In this document: piece after piece, positions 23,420 through 31,327 of the stretch
Layout of the letters: the number at the start of each line of letters is the position of its first letter
Position numbering within the stretch: the stretch's first letter is position 1
NCBI RefSeq assembly: GCF_004761875.1
Contig: NZ_SJEY01000009.1
Span: 117,726-181,725 of the forward strand
Length of the DNA stretch: 64,000 bases
Source: Roseovarius aestuariivivens
Lineage (GTDB): Bacteria > Pseudomonadota > Alphaproteobacteria > Rhodobacterales > Rhodobacteraceae
Direction: 5' to 3'
Notes under the pieces: model-generated
What the model was told of the DNA's origin: nothing
What the model saw: the letters and a program-made list of their open reading frames with translations, nothing else
Databases searched by the model: none
Position numbers and translations under genes: made by a program

Positions 23420-24445
23420 ATGGGACGCATGAGATCCGGACCCACGCTTGACGATGTGGCACGTCGGGCCGGCGTATCGACGGCCACGGTGTCGCGCTGT
23501 CTCAACAGTCCCGACCGCGTGGTCGAGGAGACCCGCGAGCGCGTTCTGAAGTCGGTCGAGGCGCTAGGATACACGCCTAATTTCGCCGCGCGGGTGATGG
23601 CCGCGAAACGCACCTTTACCATCGGCGCGATCATTCCGACGATGGAAAATGCCATCTTCGCGCGCGGTCTTCAGGCCTTTCAGGAAGAGCTGCACCGGCG
23701 CGGCTATACCCTTTTGGTGGCGAGTTCGGCCTATCGCCCCGAGGTCGAGGCGGAGCAGATTCGTGCCTTGGTGTCGCGCGGGGCGGACGGTCTTTTGCTG
23801 ATCGGGCACGAACGGCCCGGGACGGTCTATGACTATCTTGAACGTCAAAGCGTACCGGCGCTTGTGGCTTGGTCGCACGATGCCGGGGCGCGGCTGACCT
23901 CGATCGGGTTCGACAACCGCGCCGCGATGCGCGCGCTTACGCGCGAGGTGATTGCACAGGGGCACAGGCGGCTGGCGATGATTTCAGGCGTGCAGGCAGG
24001 CAATGACCGCGCGCGGCTTCGGGTCGAGGGGTTTCGCGACGCCGTGGACGAGGCCGGCCTGGCCGCGATGCCAGTGGTCGAAACGCCCTATGAGATCGAG
24101 CATGGCGCGCAGGCTTTCGAGGATCTGATGGCCCTGCCCCTGCGCCCGACGGCGGTTCTTTGCGGAAATGACGTGCTTGGCGCGGGCGCGCTCCGCCGGG
24201 CGCAGGACATCGGCCTGGATGTTCCGCGCGAAGTGTCGATCACCGGCTTCGACGATATCGAGCTGGCGCGGATCGTGTCGCCCGCCCTGACCACCGTGCA
24301 TGTTCCACACCGGGATATGGGCCGCAAGGCCGCGCGCGAGCTGATCGACATGGTCGAGGGCAAGAGCCAGGGACGCTCGGAGACGCTTGCCACGGACCTG
24401 CGCCTGCGCGGCTCTCTCTGCCCGCCCGACCCTGCGATCGGCTAA
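23420..24445 (+). CDS. LacI-family transcriptional regulator
   Basis: A 341-residue regulator. The helix-turn-helix is TLDDVARRAGVSTATVSRCL, followed by the hinge helix NFAARVMAAKRT. The effector domain has the periplasmic-binding-protein fold (TIGAIIPTMENAIFARGLQ, CGNDVLGAGALRRAQDIGLD, ITGFDDIELARIVSPALTTV). It is transcribed away from the TRAP/dehydrogenase operon across a perfect palindrome, so it most likely represses that operon until a pathway metabolite binds. Confidence 0.93.
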   Translation: MGRMRSGPTLDDVARRAGVSTATVSRCLNSPDRVVEETRERVLKSVEALGYTPNFAARVMAAKRTFTIGAIIPTMENAIFARGLQAFQEELHRRGYTLLVASSAYRPEVEAEQIRALVSRGADGLLLIGHERPGTVYDYLERQSVPALVAWSHDAGARLTSIGFDNRAAMRALTREVIAQGHRRLAMISGVQAGNDRARLRVEGFRDAVDEAGLAAMPVVETPYEIEHGAQAFEDLMALPLRPTAVLCGNDVLGAGALRRAQDIGLDVPREVSITGFDDIELARIVSPALTTVHVPHRDMGRKAARELIDMVEGKSQGRSETLATDLRLRGSLCPPDPAIG

Positions 24446-24544
24446 GCGTCGCGCAGCGCAGGGCGGCACCAAGGATTTTCTGGGAATGCGTCGGATCGGC
24501 ACTACGTTGGGTTGTGATACCTGCCCAAACAGTGGAGCCTTGCG

Positions 24545-25003
24545 ATGATTTCCTTCGACCTCAATGGCAAAAAGGTCTCTGTCGACGTGGCCGAAGATAC
24601 CCCCCTGCTGTGGGTGCTGCGCGACGAGTTGAAGATGACCGGAACGAAATTCGGCTGTGGTATCGCGCAATGCGGCGCCTGCACCGTGATGCTGAACGGC
24701 ATGACCCGCCGGTCCTGCGTGACGCCGGTTTCCGCGGTCGAGGGCAGCAGCGTCGAGACGATCGAGGGGCTGGAGGGCGACGAGGCAAAAGCCGTGCAGG
24801 ACGCCTGGACGGGGATCGACGTGCCGCAATGCGGCTGGTGCCAGTCTGGCCAAGTGATGAGCGCGACAGCCCTTCTGCGAGAGATGCCCAAGCCCACCGA
24901 CGAAGACATCGACAACGCGATGGCCGGGAATATCTGCCGCTGCGCCACCTATGTGCGCATCCGCAAGGCCATTCACGACGCTGCCGACAAGCTGGAGGGC
25001 TGA
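24545..25003 (+). CDS. iorA: 2Fe-2S subunit of an IorA-type molybdenum hydroxylase
   Basis: A 152-residue ferredoxin-like subunit. The plant-type 2Fe-2S site is [15 protein letters not shown] with a distal Cys in RRSC. The second, helical 2Fe-2S site is [10 protein letters not shown] ... NICRCATY. It passes electrons from the molybdenum subunit to an external acceptor. It matches the small subunit of isoquinoline 1-oxidoreductase and relatives that oxidise N-heterocycles or aldehydes. It is separated by four bases from the large subunit gene. Confidence 0.9.
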   Translation: MISFDLNGKKVSVDVAEDTPLLWVLRDELKMTGTKFGCGIAQCGACTVMLNGMTRRSCVTPVSAVEGSSVETIEGLEGDEAKAVQDAWTGIDVPQCGWCQSGQVMSATALLREMPKPTDEDIDNAMAGNICRCATYVRIRKAIHDAADKLEG

Positions 25004-25007
25004 GACC

Positions 25008-27188
25008 ATGACCAAGACATTTTCCCGCCGCAACTTTCTGGCCTCTTCCGCTGGTCTGGTCATCGGTGTCACACTGCCCCTGAAGGGCCGCGCGCAATCG
25101 GGCGCCGAGGCCGCGATGGGCGGCAACGCCACGCCCGGCGAAACCGGCAGTTTCGCCCCCAACGCCTTTGTGCGCATCGCGCCCGATGATACGGTGACGG
25201 TGCTGGTCAAGCATATCGAGTTCGGCCAAGGCCCCTATACCGGCCTGTCGACGCTGGTGGCCGAGGAACTGGACGCCGACTGGAGCCAGATGCGCGCGGA
25301 AAGCGCGCCCTTCGACAACGAGCTTTACAAGAACCTCGCCTTTGGCCTGCAGGGCACGGGCGGATCAACTGCGATCGCCAACTCCTACACCCAGATGCGC
25401 CGCGCCGGGGCCGCCGCGCGCGCCATGCTGGTCGAGGCCGCCGCCGCCGAGTGGGGCGTGCCAGCCGGAGAGATCAACGTCGAGAAAGGCATGATGAGCC
25501 ACCCAAGCGGCAAGTCCTCGGGCTTTGGCGCCTTTGCCGAGAAAGCGGCGCAGATGAGTCCGCCGGAGGAGCCCACGCTGAAAGATCCCAGCGCCTTCAC
25601 CCTGATCGGCACGGATGTGCCAAAGCTTGACAGTCGGGCGAAATCGACCGGTCAGGCCGTTTTTTCCATGGATGTCTATCGCGAGGGAATGGAAACCGTG
25701 GTGCTGGCGCGACCCGACAAGATCGGCGCCACTGTCGCCTCTTACGACGACAGCGCGGCGAAGGACGTGCCCGGCGTCACCGCCATACGTCAAATCCCGC
25801 AGGGGATCGCGGTTTATGCCCGGTCGACCGCCGCCGCGATCAAGGGCCGTGAGGCGCTTGAGATCGAATGGGACGACAGCACCGCCGAAACGCGCAGTTC
25901 GGACGAGATTTATGACGCCTTCAGCCGCGCCGCCGAGGATGGCGGGCTCGATGCCGAAGTGATCGGTGACGGCGCAGGCCCGATCGCGGGCGCGGCGCAG
26001 GTGCTTGAGGCGGAGTTCCGATTTCCCTATCTCGCCCATGCCGCGATGGAACCGCTCGATGGCGTGATCGAGGTGACCGAGGATGGCGTCGAGGCCTGGG
26101 TCGGCTCGCAATTTCCGTCGCTCGACGTGCCCACCATCGCGCAGACGCTGGGCGTCGATCCGGCGACGGTGAAAATGAACGTGATGCTTGCCGGCGGCAG
26201 TTTCGGGCGTCGCGCACAGGACACGGCCCATTTCGCCGCCGAACTGGCCGAGATCGCCAAGGCCGCCGGCGGCACCGGCGCGTGGAAGCTGATCTACACC
26301 CGTGAAGACGACATGACCGCCGGGTATTACCGCCCGCTGACCGTGCACAAGCTGCGTGCGGGTCTGGATGAGAGCGGCGGCCTCGTCGGTTGGGAAAACG
26401 TGATCGTGAATCAGTCGATCATGGCCGGAGGACCGATGGCTAGCATGATGCAGGACGGGATCGACCCCACCTCGCTCGAGGGCTCGACGAAGATGCCCTA
26501 TGACTTCGCCAATGCGCGCGTGGGCTGGGTGCAGGCAGAATCGCCCGTCAGCGTGCTCTGGTGGCGCTCGGTCGGGCATACGCACACCGCCTATGCTACC
26601 GAGGTTTTCCTCGACATGGTGCTGGAGGCCGCGGGCAAGGACCCGGTCGCGGGGCGGCTGGAGCTGCTCAAGGACGACGCGGGCCGCGACCGCGCGGTGC
26701 TGGAAAAGGTTGCCGAGATGGCCGGCTGGGACGGCGAGCCGGTCAAGGGCGGCAAGGCCTATGGCGTGGCGTTGCACGAAAGCTTCCGTTCTTACGTGGC
26801 GCAGATCGCCGAGGTCTCTGACGTGGACGGCATGCCCAAGGTGCATCGCGTGTGGTGCGCCATCGATTGCGGCGTTGCGGTGAATCCCAACGTGGTGCGC
26901 GCGCAGATCGAAGGCGGGATTGGCTTCGGTCTCGGCTCTGTCCTGTTCGACGAGGTGACGCTGGGCGAGGGCGGCACGGTGCAGCAGAAGAATTTCGACA
27001 CCTACCGCATGCTGCGCATCAACGAGATGCCCGAGGTGCTTGTCGAGATCATCGACAGCAGCGCCGATCCCACCGGCGTGGGCGAACCGGGCACACCGCC
27101 CATCGGACCGGCAGTGGCAAACGCGTGGCGGGCGTTGACCGGCCAGACGGTCACGCAACTGCCGTTCACCCGCGCGACGGAGGCATAG
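25008..27188 (+). CDS. iorB: Molybdopterin subunit of an IorB-type hydroxylase, Tat-exported
   Basis: A 726-residue subunit with a twin-arginine signal ([12 protein letters not shown]). It has the xanthine-oxidase-type molybdenum fold with IorB features: [46 protein letters not shown] and the cofactor end loop [17 protein letters not shown]. No FAD subunit is encoded nearby, as is normal in this branch. The following cytochrome is the likely electron acceptor, placing the complex in the periplasm. The substrate (N-heterocycle or aldehyde) cannot be told. ATG 25008 was chosen because it opens the Tat signal. Confidence 0.9.
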   Translation: MTKTFSRRNFLASSAGLVIGVTLPLKGRAQSGAEAAMGGNATPGETGSFAPNAFVRIAPDDTVTVLVKHIEFGQGPYTGLSTLVAEELDADWSQMRAESAPFDNELYKNLAFGLQGTGGSTAIANSYTQMRRAGAAARAMLVEAAAAEWGVPAGEINVEKGMMSHPSGKSSGFGAFAEKAAQMSPPEEPTLKDPSAFTLIGTDVPKLDSRAKSTGQAVFSMDVYREGMETVVLARPDKIGATVASYDDSAAKDVPGVTAIRQIPQGIAVYARSTAAAIKGREALEIEWDDSTAETRSSDEIYDAFSRAAEDGGLDAEVIGDGAGPIAGAAQVLEAEFRFPYLAHAAMEPLDGVIEVTEDGVEAWVGSQFPSLDVPTIAQTLGVDPATVKMNVMLAGGSFGRRAQDTAHFAAELAEIAKAAGGTGAWKLIYTREDDMTAGYYRPLTVHKLRAGLDESGGLVGWENVIVNQSIMAGGPMASMMQDGIDPTSLEGSTKMPYDFANARVGWVQAESPVSVLWWRSVGHTHTAYATEVFLDMVLEAAGKDPVAGRLELLKDDAGRDRAVLEKVAEMAGWDGEPVKGGKAYGVALHESFRSYVAQIAEVSDVDGMPKVHRVWCAIDCGVAVNPNVVRAQIEGGIGFGLGSVLFDEVTLGEGGTVQQKNFDTYRMLRINEMPEVLVEIIDSSADPTGVGEPGTPPIGPAVANAWRALTGQTVTQLPFTRATEA

Positions 27189-27192
27189 GACT

Positions 27193-27798
27193 ATGTGGAA
27201 ACATCTGACCTTGCCCTTTCTCGTGGCCGCGCTCGCCGCGCCAATGGCCAGCGCCGAGACCGTCGAGGGCCTGCGCACGCCGGACGCCTTCGACACCATC
27301 GCCGATGATACCGAGCGGTCGGTGGCGCTTTTCGAGGAGATGCTGCTGGTGATCGAGCATCCGCGCTGTCTCAATTGTCATCCGGTGGGCGACGCGCCGT
27401 TGCAGGGCAATCTGGCGGCGCACCAGCCTCCGGTCGTGCGCGGCGCCAACGGATTCGGCCGGCCGGGCATGCGTTGCAGCACCTGCCACGGGGCCGAAAA
27501 TGTCGCCTATGCCGGGCCCAAAGGGTCGATCCCCGGTCATGAGCCGTGGCATCTTGCGCCGCTGAGCATGGGCTGGGTCGGCAAGAGCGCCGCCGAGATC
27601 TGCGCGCAGCTCAAGGACGAAGAGCGCAATGGCGGCAGGTCGCTTGCGGAGCTTCACACGCATAATGCCGAGGACGGGCTGGTCGGCTGGGGCTGGAATC
27701 CCGGTGCCGGGCGCGAGCCTGCACCCGGCACGCAAGAGGTTTTCGGCGCTCTGACGAAGGCATGGATCGACACAGGGGCGGCCTGCCCCGAGGCCTGA
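27193..27798 (+). CDS. Exported two-heme c-type cytochrome-like protein
   Basis: A 201-residue protein with a signal peptide (1-21). Two CxxCH heme sites are present, HPRCLNCHPVG and MRCSTCHGAENV, separated by about 38 residues. Further histidines and methionines (HEPWHLAPLSMGWVG) could serve as axial ligands. It starts five bases after the molybdenum subunit gene, so it probably takes electrons from that enzyme to the respiratory chain. An AGGACT site lies just upstream. Confidence 0.85.
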   Translation: MWKHLTLPFLVAALAAPMASAETVEGLRTPDAFDTIADDTERSVALFEEMLLVIEHPRCLNCHPVGDAPLQGNLAAHQPPVVRGANGFGRPGMRCSTCHGAENVAYAGPKGSIPGHEPWHLAPLSMGWVGKSAAEICAQLKDEERNGGRSLAELHTHNAEDGLVGWGWNPGAGREPAPGTQEVFGALTKAWIDTGAACPEA

Positions 27799-27938
27799 CG
27801 CCCCCGTGCCGTAGGCCGTGCTTCAGCGCGGCCTTGTGGGAGTGGGCTTACACTGCCCACCCCTAAATGCCTTGCGGGTGGCACGTGGCCACCCGCGCCC
27901 CCTTCCCTGCCCGGCCTTGCCGGGCTATGTCCCCGGTC

Positions 27939-29015
27939 ATGCTGAAACTCACCTCTCTTGCGGATCTGGTTACGCTGGACGCAGACACGATCATCGACGT
28001 GCGCAGCCCGGCGGAATATGCCGAGGATCACCTGCCCGGTGCGATCAACCTGCCCGTGCTCGACAACGAGGAGCGCGCTAGGGTTGGCACGATCTACAAG
28101 CAGCAATCACCGTTTCTGGCGCGCAAGATCGGCGCGGCGCTGGTGTTCCGCAACGCCGCGCATCACGTGGAGACGCGGCTGGCCACGCATGACGGGGGCT
28201 GGCGCCCGCTGGTCTATTGCTGGCGGGGCGGGCAACGATCCGGCGCGTTCACCTGGATGCTCAAAGAGATCGGGTGGCGCGCGCAGGTCCTTTCGGGCGG
28301 ATACAAATCCTACCGGCGCCTGGTGGTGCGTACGCTTTACGACGCGCCCTGGCCGGTGCCGGTGATCCAGCTGGCAGGCTATACCGGCACCGCCAAGACC
28401 GAGCTTCTGGCGCGGGTGGCGCATCACGGGGTGCAGATGCTCGACCTCGAAGGGCTGGCGCGCCATCGCGGGTCGATCCTCGGAGATCTGGCCGAGCCGC
28501 AGCCAAGCCAGAAGGCATTTGAGACCGCGCTGGCGATGGAACTGCAGGGGCTTGATCCTGCGCGACCGGTGCTGGTCGAGGCCGAAAGCAGCACTATCGG
28601 GGATATTACCCTGCCGCCGTCGCTTTGGGCGGCGATGAAAGACGCGCCTGTGATCCAGGTTAAGGCGCCGCTGGAGGCCCGGGCGCGGTATCTATCCGAA
28701 GTCTATGCGGATGTGCTGGCCGACCGGGCGCGGCTGAAGGAAAAGCTGCACCCGTTGCGGCGGCACCGCGGGCACGCGTTGATCGACGGGTGGAACGACC
28801 TGATCGACGCGGGCGAGATGGTGACGCTATGCCGAAGCCTGGCCGCGGATCACTACGATCCGGCCTACGAGAAATCGAGCGGGCCGCTGACGCCGCGTGT
28901 GGCGCGGACGATTTCGGTGCCGGCGCTGGACGACCCCGCGCTGGAGGCGGCGGCAGCGCGGATCGCGGCGGCGGTTCAGGAGATATCCAGCACGCCTGCG
29001 CGGTCGGTGATCTGA
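27939..29015 (+). CDS. selU: tRNA 2-selenouridine synthase
   Basis: A 358-residue protein. An N-terminal rhodanese domain (DTIIDVRSPAEYAEDHLPGA; active-site cysteine in VYCWRGGQRSG) is followed by a P-loop domain (LAGYTGTAKTELL). This is the standard SelU/MnmH architecture. It replaces sulfur by selenium in the wobble 2-thiouridine of tRNAs using selenophosphate. The P-loop reads GYTGTAKT instead of the usual GxTGxGKT, with Ala before Lys. ATG 27927 is an alternative start; neither has a clear ribosome binding site. The 3' end overlaps selD, which supplies selenophosphate. Confidence 0.9.
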   Translation: MLKLTSLADLVTLDADTIIDVRSPAEYAEDHLPGAINLPVLDNEERARVGTIYKQQSPFLARKIGAALVFRNAAHHVETRLATHDGGWRPLVYCWRGGQRSGAFTWMLKEIGWRAQVLSGGYKSYRRLVVRTLYDAPWPVPVIQLAGYTGTAKTELLARVAHHGVQMLDLEGLARHRGSILGDLAEPQPSQKAFETALAMELQGLDPARPVLVEAESSTIGDITLPPSLWAAMKDAPVIQVKAPLEARARYLSEVYADVLADRARLKEKLHPLRRHRGHALIDGWNDLIDAGEMVTLCRSLAADHYDPAYEKSSGPLTPRVARTISVPALDDPALEAAAARIAAAVQEISSTPARSVI

Positions 29016-31114
29016 CCGATGATGGCCGCCTCGATCCCCTGAGCGCGGAGTTTTTTCACACAGGTTTTCGCGCCTTTGCCCACGCAGGCCAGAAGCCCGC
29101 CGCCGGTCTGGGGATCGAAAAGCAGATCGGTGCGCGGGTCCTCGGGGATATGGGGAAAGGCGGCCTTGTTCTGGGGATAGAGGGTGGAGCGGACACCGTC
29201 GCGCGCAAGCTCAAGCGCGCCCTGCATCAGGGGGATGCTCTTGAGATCGAGGTCGGCGCCGACACCGGAGGCCGCGCAGATTGCCTGCAGATGACCGGCA
29301 AGGCCAAAGCCGGTCACATCGGTCATCGCGTGGGCCTCCTTCAACAGCTCTGCCGCCGCACCCTGCGGCTGAGCCATGACAGAAAGGGCGGCGGCCACGT
29401 CGGCGCCACGCGCCTGCCCGGCCATGTCCGCGGCCATGAGAACCCCGCTGCCCAGAGGTTTTGTCAGGATAAGCGCATCGCCCGGCTGTGCGCCGTCTTG
29501 GGTGATCGGCGCGCGCTCGCAAAGCCCGGTTACCGTGAAACCGATCGTGAGTTCAGGACCAAGCGTGCTGTGCCCGCCGACGAGGCGCGCGCCGGCCTCG
29601 TCCAGGATTTCTGAAGCGGCCTGCGTGATTTCGCGCAGGCTGCGCGCGGCGAGGTCGGGCGACTGGCGAGGCAGGATGATCGAGTCGAGCGCCGCCTGCG
29701 GCGTGGCCCCCATCGCCCAGATATCGCCCAGCGCGTGGACGGCGGCGATACGGGCCATCATCACCGGATCGGTGACCATGGCGCGCAGGTGATCGGTGCT
29801 GATCACCTGCCGCGCGTCGCCGGTCGTCAGGATCGCGGCGTCGTCCGTCGGCGCGTCGCCCGGCAGAACCGAAAGCGCGTCCCGCAAGGCCCCTGCCCCG
29901 ACCTTGGAGCCGCAGCCACCACACATCGGCTTCGCGCCGACCGTCTCGGACAGGCCCGCGGCGCGGGGCCATGGCAGCGCTGGGGGCAGTGCGGGATCGG
30001 GCGTTTCGAACTTCTGCATGAAGCGGCGATCGATCCAGTCTTTCCAGCGCCAGAGAAGCGGTCCGGAGAGAACGTGGCCATTGCGCTCGGCCATGGCGGA
30101 TTTCTCGCCTAGCGAGATCAGCTTGAGATAATCGCGCTGCGGGCGATAGGGCTTTTGCGCGCCCGCGCCGGAGAGGGCCGCGCGCAGGTTGTCGAACAGG
30201 ACAGGGGCCTGCCGGACCGCAAAAACCCCGGCCTTGGGGCGCGGCGCGTCGGTCATGTGGGCGCAATCACCCACGGCATAGACCGTCCCGACGCGACTGC
30301 GCAGCCGGCTATCGACGGGGATGAAGCCCCGTTCATCGGCCAGCGTGGATTGCGCCAGCCACGCATGCGGGCGCGCGCCCGCCGCGCCCGTAATGAAGTC
30401 GGCCTCGATCTTTTCGCCACCTTGAAGTTCGACGGCATGGGCCGTGATCCGCGTGGGCGTGGCGTTGTCCCGGACTGTTACGCGCAGGTCGTGAAGCGCA
30501 TCCCGCAGTCGGGTCTGTGCCACGGGTCCCAACATGTCGAGCGCCCGGCCCCGGTCAAGCAGCGTGATCTCGGCCATGCGCCCGTCGGTCCGCAGGGCGT
30601 GGGCCATCGCCATCGCCAGTTCCGCGCCGGCGACGCCGCCGCCGATCACCGCGACGCGGGCCGGGCCGCTGCCCTTGCGGAAGGCGGCCCAGCGCGAGGC
30701 GAAGGGGCCAAGCGGCTTGGCCGGCATACCATGTTTGGAAAAGCCCGGCAGATCGGGCATCGCGCTGGTGATGCCCACATCGACCGAGGCGACGTCGTAG
30801 GCGACGTCGGGCCAGCCTTCGACCTTGATCAGTCTGGCTTCGGCATCGATCCCGGTTGCGGGCGCCATGATGAGACGCGCCCCGGCACGGCGGCAGAGCC
30901 GCACGAGGTCGATGTCGAGCTGATCGCGGGTGTAATGCCCGGCGATATGGCCCGGCAGCATCCCCGAATAGGCCGCCACGGGACCCGGGTTGATCAGCGT
31001 CACGCGCACGCCCGGCAGCGGATTCATCGCCCACGACCGAAGGACGAGCGCATGGGTATGCCCGCCGCCGACAAAAACCAGATCGCGGGAAAAGGGGTGG
31101 GGCTGATCTTGCAT
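28976..31114 (-). CDS. selD: Selenide, water dikinase fused to an N-terminal pyridine-nucleotide flavoprotein domain
   Basis: A 712-residue fusion. Residues 1-about 370 form an NADH-dehydrogenase-like FAD/NAD(P) domain (DLVFVGGGHTHALVLR; second dinucleotide site VAVIGGGVAGAELAMAMAH). The rest is SelD: the catalytic motif MCGGCGSKVGAG (Cys, then Lys three residues on), DDAAILTTGDARQVISTDH, HALGDIWAMGATPQAAL and VTGFGLAGHL. It makes selenophosphate from selenide and ATP. The flavin domain may generate or protect selenide. Cysteine replaces the selenocysteine found in some homologues. ATG 31114 was chosen over an upstream extension. It converges on selU with a 40-bp tail overlap. Confidence 0.93.
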   Translation of the reverse strand: MQDQPHPFSRDLVFVGGGHTHALVLRSWAMNPLPGVRVTLINPGPVAAYSGMLPGHIAGHYTRDQLDIDLVRLCRRAGARLIMAPATGIDAEARLIKVEGWPDVAYDVASVDVGITSAMPDLPGFSKHGMPAKPLGPFASRWAAFRKGSGPARVAVIGGGVAGAELAMAMAHALRTDGRMAEITLLDRGRALDMLGPVAQTRLRDALHDLRVTVRDNATPTRITAHAVELQGGEKIEADFITGAAGARPHAWLAQSTLADERGFIPVDSRLRSRVGTVYAVGDCAHMTDAPRPKAGVFAVRQAPVLFDNLRAALSGAGAQKPYRPQRDYLKLISLGEKSAMAERNGHVLSGPLLWRWKDWIDRRFMQKFETPDPALPPALPWPRAAGLSETVGAKPMCGGCGSKVGAGALRDALSVLPGDAPTDDAAILTTGDARQVISTDHLRAMVTDPVMMARIAAVHALGDIWAMGATPQAALDSIILPRQSPDLAARSLREITQAASEILDEAGARLVGGHSTLGPELTIGFTVTGLCERAPITQDGAQPGDALILTKPLGSGVLMAADMAGQARGADVAAALSVMAQPQGAAAELLKEAHAMTDVTGFGLAGHLQAICAASGVGADLDLKSIPLMQGALELARDGVRSTLYPQNKAAFPHIPEDPRTDLLFDPQTGGGLLACVGKGAKTCVKKLRAQGIEAAIIGQITDRAGVLDIS

Positions 31115-31327
31115 ATCGCGGCCTGCCTTTCGCCTTTTCGAGTAGCACCGCGCGGAGAGGAGGCCAAGCGCAAGGACGCTCACGATCGGGTCAGGTCCGC
31201 TGCCCGATTTTCCGGTGCGGACCGAAGGAATCTGGTATACCAGCCCCGGAATCGGTTTTTCTTGATCGCCGCGCTGTGCTAGCTAGGTCGTTACGGAAAA
31301 CATGTTGACCCAAATTCAGGAGTTGTC

